Shown: positions 52,925-62,105, counted from the first letter of the stretch. The stretch: 64,000 nucleotides of DNA from Arundinibacter roseus (GCF_004348825.1 NZ_SMJU01000016.1:1-64000); one strand, 5' to 3'. Notes: a model not told the origin generated them from the letters alone. A program made the numbers and translations.

Positions 52925-53758
52925 ATGAATCACCGTCATATACTACTAATGAATGGCCCCGATCACAAAGGGCTGATTTACCTGGTTACCCGTGTTCTGT
53001 TTGAGAACAATCAGAATATCATCCGAAACGATGAGTACGTTAGTCCTTCGCGGCGTTTTTTTATGCGTACAGAGTTTGAAGGTGATGCCGACCTGACGCA
53101 ACTCACCGAGACCCTCCGGGCGGAATTGCCGGAAGGAATAGAACTGAGGATTAATCCAAAAAAGAAAAAAGATATAGTGCTTCTGGTTACGCGCGAGCAC
53201 CACTGCCTGGGGGAGTTGCTGATTCGGTATGCGTTTGATGAACTTGACGCCACGATTCAGGCGGTGGTGAGCAACTACAATGTGTTGCAGCCGTTGGTCA
53301 GTAAATTCGGGATTCCGTTTCACTACGTATCGCACGAGCACAAAACCCGCGAAGAACATGAAGAAGCTCTCCTTCGGACATTGGCCATTTATGAGCCCGA
53401 ATATCTGGTTTTGGCCAAATACATGCGCGTACTGACACCGGGCTTTGTGGAGCAATATGCCAACCGGATTATCAACATTCATCACTCATTTTTACCGGCC
53501 TTTATGGGTGCCAATCCCTATCGACAAGCGTATGAGCGAGGCGTAAAAATTATCGGGGCTACGGCTCATTTTGTCAATAATGATCTGGACGAAGGGCCGA
53601 TCATCGCGCAGGATGTGAAAGAAGTAGACCACCGCCAAACTGCCGCTGACATGGCTACGCTGGGCCGCGATACGGAGAAATTGGTGCTTTCCAAGGCACT
53701 GAAACTGGTATTTAATGACCGGGTTTTTATTCAGGATAATCGTACGGTGATTTTGTAA
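52925..53758 (+). CDS. purU: formyltetrahydrofolate deformylase PurU
   Basis: 277 residues from the ATG at 52925. An N-terminal ACT domain (HILLMNGPDHKGLIYLVTRV) is followed by the formyltransferase-like hydrolase domain with HHSFLPAFMGANPYRQAYERG (catalytic His in IINIHHSF), ATAHFVNNDLDEGPII and a final Asp. PurU hydrolyses 10-formyl-THF to formate and THF, supplying formate for PurT in purine synthesis and keeping folate balanced with glycine. The earlier ATG at 52892 overlaps the promoter -7 box and is rejected. Confidence 0.94.
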   Translation: MNHRHILLMNGPDHKGLIYLVTRVLFENNQNIIRNDEYVSPSRRFFMRTEFEGDADLTQLTETLRAELPEGIELRINPKKKKDIVLLVTREHHCLGELLIRYAFDELDATIQAVVSNYNVLQPLVSKFGIPFHYVSHEHKTREEHEEALLRTLAIYEPEYLVLAKYMRVLTPGFVEQYANRIINIHHSFLPAFMGANPYRQAYERGVKIIGATAHFVNNDLDEGPIIAQDVKEVDHRQTAADMATLGRDTEKLVLSKALKLVFNDRVFIQDNRTVIL

Positions 53759-53769
53759 AAAAACAAAAA

Positions 53770-53796
53770 AGGAACAGCCCGTGGCCATTCCTTTCG
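53770..53796 (+). terminator. hairpin after purU
   Basis: AAAGGAA pairs with TTCCTTT, with an inner GCC/GGC step. It is flanked by A-runs on the left, so it could also end the minus-strand operon. The stem is modest. Confidence 0.45.
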
Positions 53797-53824
53797 CTAC
53801 TTTTAACCCTTTGTTTTATAAATC

Positions 53825-54871
53825 TTATTCTTTCAGCCGCACATCGCCAAATCTGGAAACTACCTTGATGAGGCTGCCGGTACCGTTGCCTACTTTGCCC
53901 GAATATTGCCGGGTGGTATGCTGTGCTTCTGCTTTATTGGGCTGATTGGTATACAAAACTTTGACATTGGCAGGCAGGCGGAAATTACCGTTAGAGACCG
54001 TTACGTCAAACTGACTGGATTCGGCTGGCAAAATAACCGACGAATATGACGCCTGAATATGCACCCGCTCGGCAGTTTGGGGGAGTTGGTCGACGTTAAA
54101 ATTGTCGGAAAAATTGAGCTTTACATTACATGATTCGCTGATGCGGCCAATAGTAGCTCCTGAGTAGTCAATGTCGGCTTCCAGCGTACCCACCTCGCCA
54201 ATATGTAGCTTCCCCAATTTGTTGATAATGTTGAGGTTGCGCACCTGTGCAAGGTTCAGTGTCGAATATTTGAATTCGAGTTTTCCGGCATCCATTTTGC
54301 CTATTTTCGCATTGCCATAGACTACCTCAATACTATTTTTTGCGTTTTCGAGATCGTCCGCAAAAAAATCACCGTAGCGCGTCAGAACCGTTAGCGGAGC
54401 CTGAAAAGACGGAATGGTGGTATTGCCAAATTGATTTTTGACAATCAGGGCATTGCCTTTCGGCATCGATATTACGTAGTCGATTTGGATAAAATTCTTT
54501 TCACCCGGTTTGCTGCGCCAGGAGTTCCAGTTGTTATTGCCAAAATGCTCGCGGTTGATGCGGGTGCGGAGCATAATGATATTTCCTTCCCGTTTTTCGT
54601 CAATCGAAATAGAATTCAGATAGTCAACTGCCCGCTGATCGGTAGGCGCATTGGCTTTAATTACGATGTCTACCCGAATTTCTTTTCGATCCCAAAGATT
54701 AATTTTTACCTGTCCATACTGATTGTCCACCGAAAGCTGATCACGAGCTTGTACATCGTAGACCTTTACCAGCGTTTTGCGTTTTTCGATGAGGGCTGCT
54801 TCTCCGGCGTAGGCAGCCACTACGGGCACTACCACAAAGAGCAGGATCTTAACTGATTGGATTATTTTCAT
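53825..54871 (-). CDS. exported DUF4097-like beta-solenoid protein
   Basis: 348 residues with a signal peptide (KIIQSVKILLFVVVPVVAAYA). The mature part is built of many short beta strands (VYDVQARDQLSVDNQYGQVK, GNALIVKNQFGNTTIPS, NIINKLGKLHIGEV, VVSRFGDVRL), like DUF4097 and head-GIN-domain putative auto-adhesin proteins. It is the third gene of the sigma/anti-sigma operon; its start overlaps the anti-sigma 3' end by 23 bp. It is probably an envelope protein controlled by or feeding back on the sigma factor. Confidence 0.78.
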   Translation of the reverse strand: MKIIQSVKILLFVVVPVVAAYAGEAALIEKRKTLVKVYDVQARDQLSVDNQYGQVKINLWDRKEIRVDIVIKANAPTDQRAVDYLNSISIDEKREGNIIMLRTRINREHFGNNNWNSWRSKPGEKNFIQIDYVISMPKGNALIVKNQFGNTTIPSFQAPLTVLTRYGDFFADDLENAKNSIEVVYGNAKIGKMDAGKLEFKYSTLNLAQVRNLNIINKLGKLHIGEVGTLEADIDYSGATIGRISESCNVKLNFSDNFNVDQLPQTAERVHIQASYSSVILPAESSQFDVTVSNGNFRLPANVKVLYTNQPNKAEAQHTTRQYSGKVGNGTGSLIKVVSRFGDVRLKE

Positions 54872-55451
54872 GGCGTTTGTCAGCCTGTTTAATTCGTTGT
54901 AAAATAGTTAACTGTTGGTTGAGGAGCTCTACCTGCCACTGCAAATTCTGGATCATAGCCTGAATAAGCGCTTCCTGATTGGGCGCCTGCGGCAGTTCGG
55001 ACCGAAGGTTGCTATAACTTTTTTCAAGACGATCCAGATCCGTCGAGAATTCTTTATATAACTCCGGATTGTCCGTGGTGAGACGAACGAGCTCCATCCT
55101 TTTTTCGTCAATTGCCTGATTATACTGCGTAAATTCACGAGCATAGGCAGGGGCTGAGAGCGCCACCTGCGGGTCGCGGGTAACGCCGTATTTATTATTC
55201 AGGTAAAACAGATAGGAAACTCCTAGAGCCAGGATTACTCCGGCCGCAATGCGCCAGTCAAAATAAGCCTTGCCCCAACTTCCCAAGTGCCTGTTCTTTT
55301 TTTCGGACAGGGGGGGCGTCTGATTTGCTTCCCCAAGTGCGGGGGCGATGCGTCCCCATAACGCATCGGAGGGCGTCCATACGTCAAAATCTTCCCGATT
55401 ATCACGTACAAATCGTTCCAGCCGATCTTTCTTGTCAGAAGACTTTTTCAT
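54849..55451 (-). CDS. membrane protein, probable anti-sigma factor
   Basis: 200 residues: a cytoplasmic N-terminus of about 65 residues (RLERFVRDNREDFDVWTPSD), one membrane helix (IAAGVILALGVSYLFYL, about 70-87) and a periplasmic region of mostly coiled coil. This single-pass layout directly downstream of an ECF sigma gene is the usual anti-sigma arrangement. No zinc HxxxCxxC motif is visible, so it would be of the zinc-free Bacteroidota type. Function is inferred from context. Confidence 0.68.
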   Translation of the reverse strand: MKKSSDKKDRLERFVRDNREDFDVWTPSDALWGRIAPALGEANQTPPLSEKKNRHLGSWGKAYFDWRIAAGVILALGVSYLFYLNNKYGVTRDPQVALSAPAYAREFTQYNQAIDEKRMELVRLTTDNPELYKEFSTDLDRLEKSYSNLRSELPQAPNQEALIQAMIQNLQWQVELLNQQLTILQRIKQADKRHENNPIS

Positions 55452-55559
55452 TGTACATTCCTTAGTTAAATTGTAAAAAATTGTTCAAATTATATAAAGG
55501 AAATAGTGGCAAAAAGAAGGAAATTTTCCGGACGCAGTGCCGGGTAATTATTACAAAAG

Positions 55560-56123
55560 TTAATGGGTTTTCATGACTTCCAGCAACTTACGTTTGGCCC
55601 GCATATATTGTGTCCGGGAGGTAGTTTCACTAATCCCGAGCACTTCTCCAATCTCCTCATGATCGTATCCTTCAAAGAGGTAGAGCGTAAGTACTACCCG
55701 ATACCCGGCTGGCAAAAGTTCCAGACATCGACGGATCCGCGCTACTTCAAAAGTTTGATCTTCCTGCCACTCGTGGTTTTCTTCTGCTGAGGCCACTTCC
55801 TCACCGGTCAATAGCCATTCGTCCACATCCACCCACTGCATCTTGCGGCTGCGAAGCTGATTGATTGCCTTATTGACCACAATTTGCTTTAGCCATGCAC
55901 CAAAGGTTGACTGCTGCCTGAACTGATGAATGTGCGTAAAGGCATCTACAAAAGCTTCCTGCAACACATCTTCGGCCTCGCCCTCGTGGTTGAGCATCCG
56001 CATACAAACATTGAACATGGCTCTGGAATACTGACTGTACAGCTCATACTGAGCCTTCCGCTCACCGAGTTTACAGCGTTCCACCAATTCGACATGCCGG
56101 TCGGTGTACAATTTTGTTTCCAA
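55560..56123 (-). CDS. RNA polymerase sigma-70 factor, ECF family
   Basis: 187 residues. Region 2 is LYSQYSRAMFNVCMRMLNHEG followed by AEDVLQEAFVDAFTHIHQF, and region 4 is AGYRVVLTLYLFEGYDHEEIG followed by EVLGISETTSRTQYMRAKRK. Both are typical ECF sigma domains with a 30-residue linker. It directs RNA polymerase to a small envelope or stress regulon. It heads the operon with a membrane protein and a DUF4097-like exported protein. Confidence 0.93.
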   Translation of the reverse strand: METKLYTDRHVELVERCKLGERKAQYELYSQYSRAMFNVCMRMLNHEGEAEDVLQEAFVDAFTHIHQFRQQSTFGAWLKQIVVNKAINQLRSRKMQWVDVDEWLLTGEEVASAEENHEWQEDQTFEVARIRRCLELLPAGYRVVLTLYLFEGYDHEEIGEVLGISETTSRTQYMRAKRKLLEVMKTH

Positions 56124-56255
56124 GCAGAAGGTTTAGTTTTGAACGTTCTGGATAAAAGACACTTCCGGGGACGGGAAGTTGCACAGATGCTGAATTATTT
56201 TAAAATACGGACTTTTTTGAATCCTGCGTTTCAACGAACAAAGCCTTACGCCTGC

Positions 56256-56284
56256 TTGTTGTTCTGAAAGCTACCGTATCTTTG
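56256..56284 (+). promoter_or_regulatory. forward promoter upstream of ispH
   Basis: TTG (56256-56258), 18 bases and a perfect TATCTTTG (56277-56284). The start near 56290 would give ispH a leader of about 175 nt that spans the heptamer repeat, or a separate small RNA. Confidence 0.6.
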
Positions 56285-56378
56285 TACTAGAACGTCAGCG
56301 CAGTTATAAGTATTTGTGCAAAATTATATTATGTTTAATCATATCACAAAGTGTTGATTTACAACAACATAAGATCTG

Positions 56379-56407
56379 ATGGCTAATAACCTAAAAGCTA
56401 ACAGCTA
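56379..56407 (-). repeat. degenerate heptamer repeat (TAGCnnT), inverted copy
   Basis: Read on the minus strand the units are TAGCTGT, TAGCTTT, TAGGTTA (plus one T) and TAGCCAT. The pattern and the flank AAG before the first unit match the copy at 22029-22063. It lies in the ispH leader. Confidence 0.55.
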
Positions 56408-56465
56408 CTTATATCTTGTTTATGCTGATTTTAGATTAAAAACCCTTTGTTAGAAGGTTCCTTCT

Positions 56466-57704
56466 ATGAAAACATTTGACATTCCTGATTTTTACAGAAG
56501 CCGTGTTATTTCTCCAATTAAAGAATTTCGTCGGAAAAATGACAAACTCAAACGGGACTTCAAGCCCACAGAGCTTGATTTTGGGCCGGTAAAATTTTTG
56601 ATTGCCCGGCATTTCGGATTTTGTTATGGGGTCGAAAATGCCATTGAAATAGCCTACAAAGCGATCTCTGAAAATACCGGAAAACGGATTTTTCTACTCA
56701 GTGAAATGATTCATAACCCTGATGTAAACCGTGATTTACAGGATCGGGGCGTACGCTTCATTATGGATACCAAAGGAAATCAGCTGATCGCCTGGGAAGA
56801 GCTAACACCCGAAGATGTCGTAGTAGTGCCTGCCTTTGGCACTACGGTCGAGATTCAGGCCCGGCTTTCGAGTTTGGGCATTGATGCGTATCAGTACGAT
56901 ACGACCTGCCCATTTGTGGAAAAAGTCTGGAATAGGGCAGCGCAGATTGGTGAAAAAAACTATACGGTTGTGGTGCATGGTAAGCCGATGCACGAAGAAA
57001 CCCGGGCGACGTTTTCGCACAGCAAGGAGTCTGCTCCGACGGTAGTGGTTAAAAACATGGAGCAGGCTCAGCGCCTTGCTGCTTACATAACGGGAGAAAG
57101 TCCCCTGGAAAAATTCTATGAAGAGTTTAGCGGGCAATATTCCGAAAACTTCGACCCTGCCAAAGACCTCACCCGGATCGGTGTAGTGAATCAAACAACG
57201 ATGTTGGCTTCTGATACACAAGGGATTGCCGATTTTCTCAAACAGGTCATGATCCGGCATTTTGAGCTAGGGGCCGACGAGGTAGATGACCACTTTGCCA
57301 ACACCCGCGACACGCTTTGCTATGCCACCAACGATAATCAGGATGCAACTTATGCGCTCTTGCGGCATTCGGCAGATCTTGCCCTTGTGGCCGGAGGGTA
57401 TAACAGTTCCAATACCTCACACCTCGTAGAGCTCTGCGAACAAAAACTACCTACCTATTTTATTTCTTCTGCTGACAAACTTCTGGACAAAAACCTGATC
57501 CGGCATTTTGACATGCATGAAAAAACAGAAAAAATAACCGAGAATTATCTTCCGGAGAAAGAGCAGATTACTATTCTTCTTACCTGCGGGGCATCCTGTC
57601 CGGATGCTGTTGTAGAAGGCATTCTGATGCGTCTGCTTTCATTTTTTGACAACACGCACCCACTCTCAACGGTCATGACGCCTTTTGAACCCTTGTTTCA
57701 ATAA
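56466..57704 (+). CDS. ispH: 4-hydroxy-3-methylbut-2-enyl diphosphate reductase IspH
   Basis: 412 residues, the long form found in Bacteroidota, cyanobacteria and plants, against 290-320 in proteobacteria. The three [4Fe-4S] cysteines are in ARHFGFCYGVENA, YDTTCPFVEKVW and LTCGASCPDAVV. HGKPMHEETRATFSH carries the substrate His and Glu residues. It performs the last step of the MEP pathway, making IPP and DMAPP. The gene is single and follows a long leader. Confidence 0.95.
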   Translation: MKTFDIPDFYRSRVISPIKEFRRKNDKLKRDFKPTELDFGPVKFLIARHFGFCYGVENAIEIAYKAISENTGKRIFLLSEMIHNPDVNRDLQDRGVRFIMDTKGNQLIAWEELTPEDVVVVPAFGTTVEIQARLSSLGIDAYQYDTTCPFVEKVWNRAAQIGEKNYTVVVHGKPMHEETRATFSHSKESAPTVVVKNMEQAQRLAAYITGESPLEKFYEEFSGQYSENFDPAKDLTRIGVVNQTTMLASDTQGIADFLKQVMIRHFELGADEVDDHFANTRDTLCYATNDNQDATYALLRHSADLALVAGGYNSSNTSHLVELCEQKLPTYFISSADKLLDKNLIRHFDMHEKTEKITENYLPEKEQITILLTCGASCPDAVVEGILMRLLSFFDNTHPLSTVMTPFEPLFQ

Positions 57705-57721
57705 AAAAATACAATCCCGGC

Positions 57722-58252
57722 TCAGGCAATGCCGAGCCACTGCTCACGCTCTTTTTGCTGGCGAAAATGATGACGTGCGTGAATTTCTGTGGCCGCATAC
57801 CATTCCGTGGCATTCAGCCAACCCATGATAGGGTGCAGGGTTTTGTACATACCTTCATCCTGCAAAACTTGTTCGGCTAGCAATACGCCCTGCTGTAAAC
57901 TTTGTGCAAATAGCTTTCGATAGTCTTCCCGGCTATGTGCAACAAGTTCAGGGCCACGCAAAGACTCCGGGACTTTTATCTTGACGGGAGGCAGGCTATT
58001 ATATTTGAACATATTTTCTCCGGCGTCACTTCTTTCACCACCTACTTGCCCTTTTCGTTGTTCCAGACAGCGCTTCACATTGGCCATGAAAAAGTAGGCA
58101 TTCGCCCCCAGGATGTGTTCATACATTTGTCCGAGCGACCATTCGTTTTCAGCGGGTTTAGCAAGGAATTGTTCATCTGTATAGCGATCCAATGCTTGTA
58201 TATAGGATTCCATGACGGAGATGAAAGCAGTTTTTAAGTTCGAAATTTCCAT
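57722..58252 (-). CDS. DinB-family protein
   Basis: 176 residues from the ATG at 58252. The four-helix-bundle DinB/YfiT fold is indicated by NEWSLGQMYEHILGANAYFF and the C-terminal TEIHARHHFRQQKERE. The His in the first block and the two late His residues (HARHH) fit the triad metal site of this family. Such proteins are often thiol-dependent enzymes or damage-responsive proteins of unknown substrate. It converges on ispH with a 17-bp gap. Confidence 0.85.
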   Translation of the reverse strand: MEISNLKTAFISVMESYIQALDRYTDEQFLAKPAENEWSLGQMYEHILGANAYFFMANVKRCLEQRKGQVGGERSDAGENMFKYNSLPPVKIKVPESLRGPELVAHSREDYRKLFAQSLQQGVLLAEQVLQDEGMYKTLHPIMGWLNATEWYAATEIHARHHFRQQKEREQWLGIA

Positions 58253-58298
58253 GATAAACAAGAAAGAGTTAGGTTAATTTTCATGCCTACTAGCATTT

Positions 58299-59885
58299 TC
58301 AAAATGGATGAAGCCGGTTTTCAACGATAAGTATTCGCAAAGGCCCGGCCGGGCGGCCTTCGTTATGCAGGCGATCTACTGCCGTGACATAGTACAAATA
58401 CTTCTTTTCGGCTACCGCCGTGCGATCTGTAAAGTGCCGTTTTTGGTGCGATATCCCCACAATGCGGCGCGGATCCTGCGCACTTGGCTTTTCTCCTTCT
58501 TCAAAGCGGTAAATTACATAATACCAGGCGGAATCTCCGTCCATCGCCTGTGCAGGCGCTTCCCAGAAAAGTTCTACACCTCCATTTTGCAGCGTCCCTT
58601 TCAAATTTTGAGGATTCAGTGGCGGAATGCTATCTTTCCAGGGCATAGCCGGCACGAGCGCGGGGTACTTGTACATGTCATTTTTGAGAGAGTCTACAAA
58701 ACCCAGGGCATTGGCCCGCAAGGAGCGAGAACTAAAAAAAATGCTTCCCTCTGCTTCCACTTTTCTCAGATACCGTACCTGATTCGGTATTTCGGATTTG
58801 TTTTGCCAGGTTACGTCCTTGTCCTTATATCCGGCCCGATAGGCCGCCTGCCCAATGTACAGATGTCGGTCAAAACGGTTTTCGGCCCACCAATCCACCA
58901 AATTTTGAAAAGGAACCTTCTTAAATCCTGACGAAAAATAGACCTGCGGGGCAACGTAATCGATCCAGCCTTCTTCCACCCATTTGCGGGTATCGGCAAA
59001 GAGGTGGTCATAAGAGCTCAGGCCACCCGTAGTGAGAGATCCGCGAGGATCATCGCGCTGATTGCGCCACACACCAAACGGACTAATCCCGAATTTTAGC
59101 CTGGGTTTGGTTTCGGCCAGCGCATCATGAATCTGCCGGATCAGTACATCCACGTTGTGACGCCGCCAATCGGCTTTGTTTTTAAAGCCCTGACCGTATT
59201 TTTTAAATGTAGCATCATCCTGAAGCACCTGTCCGGCTACGCTGTATGGATAAAAATAATCGTCAAAATGAATGCCGTCTATATCGTAGTTTTTGGCCAC
59301 ATTGACGGTCATGTCCGTGATATACTGCCGAACCTCAGGAATGCCAAAATTAAATAACTTGGCTCCGTCATAGCTCAAAATCCATTCCGGATGGGTTTTG
59401 CTGAGGTTTCGCGACGAGACACTCGTAGAAGATCGATGGACCAGGCGGTTGAGGTTGAGCCAGGCATGAAATTCAAGTCCCCGCTGATGAGCCTCCTTGA
59501 CCATATAATCCAGCGGATCGTAAAAAGGCCGGGGCGCCCGGCCCTGTTCGCCGGTGAGCCATTCGGACCAGGGCTCATTGCTTCGCGCATAAAAGGCATC
59601 GCCGGCGGCACGTACCTGCACAAACAGGGCATTCATTCCCAGGGATTTATAGAAATCCAAAAGGTCTGTAAATTCCTGGCGCTGCTGATCAGGAGTTAAG
59701 TTTTTTTGACTGGGCCAATCAATATTATCAACCGTAGCAACCCAAACAGCTCTGAATTCACGTTTGGGTGGTTTTGTGGGTTCGGGCGTAAAAGGCTGTG
59801 CCTGACAAGCCCCTAAAAAGTGAAAAAGTATGAAAAAAGACACAAAATCAAGACAGCTTTTTTTCACGAAAATAGAGCAGGTCAA
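58299..59885 (-). CDS. family 10-like glycoside hydrolase (GHL10), lipoprotein
   Basis: 528 residues. The signal ends in the lipobox FLGAC (Cys27). The GHL10/DUF187 domain covers about residues 42-370, with REFRAVWVATVDNIDWPSQ, FVQVRAAGDAFY, DIDGIHFDDYFYPYS and FGISPFGVWRNQ. The Asp residues in HFDDYF are the likely catalytic site. The C-terminal 120 residues look like a fibronectin type III module (GVELFWEAPAQAMDGDSAWY). It should act on polysaccharides or peptidoglycan-like substrates at the cell surface. Confidence 0.88.
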   Translation of the reverse strand: MTCSIFVKKSCLDFVSFFILFHFLGACQAQPFTPEPTKPPKREFRAVWVATVDNIDWPSQKNLTPDQQRQEFTDLLDFYKSLGMNALFVQVRAAGDAFYARSNEPWSEWLTGEQGRAPRPFYDPLDYMVKEAHQRGLEFHAWLNLNRLVHRSSTSVSSRNLSKTHPEWILSYDGAKLFNFGIPEVRQYITDMTVNVAKNYDIDGIHFDDYFYPYSVAGQVLQDDATFKKYGQGFKNKADWRRHNVDVLIRQIHDALAETKPRLKFGISPFGVWRNQRDDPRGSLTTGGLSSYDHLFADTRKWVEEGWIDYVAPQVYFSSGFKKVPFQNLVDWWAENRFDRHLYIGQAAYRAGYKDKDVTWQNKSEIPNQVRYLRKVEAEGSIFFSSRSLRANALGFVDSLKNDMYKYPALVPAMPWKDSIPPLNPQNLKGTLQNGGVELFWEAPAQAMDGDSAWYYVIYRFEEGEKPSAQDPRRIVGISHQKRHFTDRTAVAEKKYLYYVTAVDRLHNEGRPAGPLRILIVENRLHPF

Positions 59886-59972
59886 TTGTTATTATTTTTT
59901 TGGATAACGGATTTTGTCCCAAATCTAATCAACTGACTCGTGAAATTTAGAATTTGATCTCCCATCATCGGC

Positions 59973-60131
59973 TTATTTCGAGGAGTCAAGTTGGCCTGGA
60001 GGACGAGAACGACGACAGCGTTCACTACAATACATTACTTCTTGCCAGCACCTCTCCCATTTTTTGCGCCAACTAAACGGCCTTCCGCAGGTTTTACAAA
60101 GTTTGGAGGGTAAATCTGATTTTTTTTTCAT
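59973..60131 (-). CDS. DUF2256 zinc-finger-like small protein
   Basis: 52 residues. Two Cys pairs in [20 protein letters not shown] and [10 protein letters not shown] form a probable zinc-binding knuckle. The Arg/Lys/Trp-rich body is the mark of DUF2256, a conserved small protein without known function that may bind nucleic acid. It is on the minus strand, upstream of the GHL10 gene by about 90 bp and possibly co-transcribed with it. A run of nine A residues follows the ATG. Confidence 0.82.
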   Translation of the reverse strand: MKKKSDLPSKLCKTCGRPFSWRKKWERCWQEVMYCSERCRRSRPPGQLDSSK

Positions 60132-60156
60132 TTGTTAGGTATATAATTGGAGGTTT

Positions 60157-60186
60157 TTGTGATTTTAATGAAAAATAGTACCTTTC
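60157..60186 (+). promoter_or_regulatory. glycogen synthase promoter
   Basis: TTG (60157-60159), a 19-base spacer and TACCTTTC (60179-60186), one base from the consensus. The predicted start near 60192 gives a leader of about 30 nt before the TTG codon at 60223. Confidence 0.6.
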
Positions 60187-60222
60187 AATCCAAACCTAAG
60201 AAACGACTAACTAGACCAGATT

Positions 60223-62037
60223 TTGGAAACAATAGCTAAAACACAAAAGAAGAATATCCTGTTCGAAATAGCCTGGGAGGTGTGTAATCAGGTTGGAGGA
60301 ATCTATACCGTGATTCGGACCAAAGTCCCTGCCATGGTAGAGAAGTGGGGGGAAGAGTATTATCTACTTGGACCTTATTTTCACCAAAAAGCCTCTTCCG
60401 AATTTGAGCCAATTACAGATTTGGATGATTCTGCTGCCGGACGGGTTGTGGCAAAAATGCTTGAAATGGGCTACAAAGTCCATTACGGATACTGGCTCGT
60501 AACTGGTAAGCCACGGGTTATTCTGTTTGACGTGGCGGGTTCAATGGGGCACCTTGATCAGATCAAGTATAATCTTTGGGAACAGCATCGTGTACCCACC
60601 GTCAATACCGAAGACCTCGTCAATCAGGTGATTGTTTTTGGAGAAATGGTACGCATCTATCTGGCCGAATTTGCGGAACAAAATGCCAAAAAAGCCGATG
60701 TTAGTGCTCAGTTTCACGAGTGGATGGCAAGTAGCGGCTTGCCTGGTCTTCGTCGCGATAATGTCAAAATTGCCATAACTTTCACTACACATGCCACTAT
60801 GCTGGGACGGTACCTGGCGCAGAATGTAGATGGATTTTATAACAAATTGCCCTTCTTTGATTGGGAGCATGAAGCCCGGCATTACGGAATTGTGACGCAG
60901 GCTACCTTTGAAAGACTCGCCGCGCTGAACGCCCACGTATTAACGACCGTTAGCGACGTTACGGCCCGCGAATGCGAAGTCTTTCTGGGCAGAATTCCCG
61001 ACCTTGTGACACCCAATGGGCTGAACGTTGTTCGGTTTCAGGCTGTTCACGAATTCCAGAATCTGCATATTCGCTACAAAGAAAAAATTCATGAGTTTGT
61101 GTTGGGCCATTTTTTTCCCAGCTACTCATTTGACCTGGATAAAACTCTGTATTTCTTCACCTCAGGGCGTTATGAATATAGCAATAAAGGATATGATCTG
61201 ACGCTAGAAGCCCTCGCCCGACTGAACTGGAAAATGATTCAGATGGGGATGGATATGACGGTGGTGATGTTTATCGTAACCAAGCAGCCGTATTTTTCTA
61301 TCAATGCCGATGTGCTTCAATCAAGAGCTGTTTTGGATGAGTTGCAGGAAACCTGTACTGCCATTGAAAAACAGGTAGGCGAAAAGCTTTTTCTGGCCAC
61401 AGCATCGGGATCGGATCATAAAATGCCTGACCTCAACAACTTTGTAGATGAGTATTGGCGGCTGCGGTTGCGTCGTACCATTCAATCCTGGAAAACAAAT
61501 GAACTCCCGGCCGTAGTAACGCATGATTTGAAGCAGGAAGACGGAATTACGGACTTCTGCCGCAAAGCCAATCTTGTCAATAATGAGCGCGACCGGGTAA
61601 AAATTGTGTATCATCCCGACTTCATTTCGTCTACCAATCCGTTGTTTGGTCTGGATTACGGGCAATTTGTGCGTGGGTGCCATTTGGGAGTTTTTCCAAG
61701 TTATTATGAGCCCTGGGGCTACACGCCGCTGGAATGCGTGGTTCGCGGCGTTCCTACGGTAACGAGCGATTTGTCAGGTTTTGGTGATTATATCATGCAG
61801 ATTATGCGGGATTATGAAAACCGGGGCATTTATGTCATTAATCGCAAAACTCAGAATTTCTCACAAGCCGCTGATCAAATGGCGGACATTCTGTTCAAAT
61901 TTGTAAAAATGCAGCGCCGTGACCGTATCATGCAGCGAAATCGGGTAGAGAATATCTCCGATGTTTTTGATTGGACAAACCTCCGTTCCTATTATGATAC
62001 CGCTCATGACCTGGCTCAGAAGCGCAAAAAACCATAA
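60223..62037 (+). CDS. glycogen/starch synthase, eukaryote-type (GT3)
   Basis: 604 residues, starting at a TTG codon. The block EIAWEVCNQVGGIYTVIRTK and the C-terminal FPSYYEPWGYTPLECVVRGV followed by PTVTSDLSGFGDY are those of the yeast/animal glycogen synthase family GT3, not the GT5 GlgA of most bacteria. GT3 members add glucose from UDP-glucose to glycogen. Several Bacteroidota have this type. It is monocistronic with its own promoter and a strong terminator. TTG is the best start because the conserved block begins only 12 residues later. Confidence 0.9.
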   Translation: METIAKTQKKNILFEIAWEVCNQVGGIYTVIRTKVPAMVEKWGEEYYLLGPYFHQKASSEFEPITDLDDSAAGRVVAKMLEMGYKVHYGYWLVTGKPRVILFDVAGSMGHLDQIKYNLWEQHRVPTVNTEDLVNQVIVFGEMVRIYLAEFAEQNAKKADVSAQFHEWMASSGLPGLRRDNVKIAITFTTHATMLGRYLAQNVDGFYNKLPFFDWEHEARHYGIVTQATFERLAALNAHVLTTVSDVTARECEVFLGRIPDLVTPNGLNVVRFQAVHEFQNLHIRYKEKIHEFVLGHFFPSYSFDLDKTLYFFTSGRYEYSNKGYDLTLEALARLNWKMIQMGMDMTVVMFIVTKQPYFSINADVLQSRAVLDELQETCTAIEKQVGEKLFLATASGSDHKMPDLNNFVDEYWRLRLRRTIQSWKTNELPAVVTHDLKQEDGITDFCRKANLVNNERDRVKIVYHPDFISSTNPLFGLDYGQFVRGCHLGVFPSYYEPWGYTPLECVVRGVPTVTSDLSGFGDYIMQIMRDYENRGIYVINRKTQNFSQAADQMADILFKFVKMQRRDRIMQRNRVENISDVFDWTNLRSYYDTAHDLAQKRKKP

Positions 62038-62063
62038 ATCTGATTCAATAGAAAGCATAAAAA

Positions 62064-62105
62064 CAGAAGGCCGCCCAATTAGTTCAGGCGGCCTTCTGTT
62101 TTTTA
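62064..62105. terminator. intrinsic terminator after glycogen synthase
   Basis: CAGAAGGCCGCC (62064-62075) pairs perfectly with GGCGGCCTTCTG (62087-62098), followed by TTTTTTAT. It may also serve the convergent DUF4301 gene. Confidence 0.9.

Larger units (their letters stand above)
56124..56465. other. intergenic region between sigma factor and ispH
   Basis: A 342-bp divergent region with no convincing gene. It contains the forward promoter 56256-56284, the inverted heptamer repeat at 56379-56407 and, just before ispH, the weaker element ACCCTTTG near 56452. The sigma gene's own promoter is not obvious. Confidence 0.5.
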
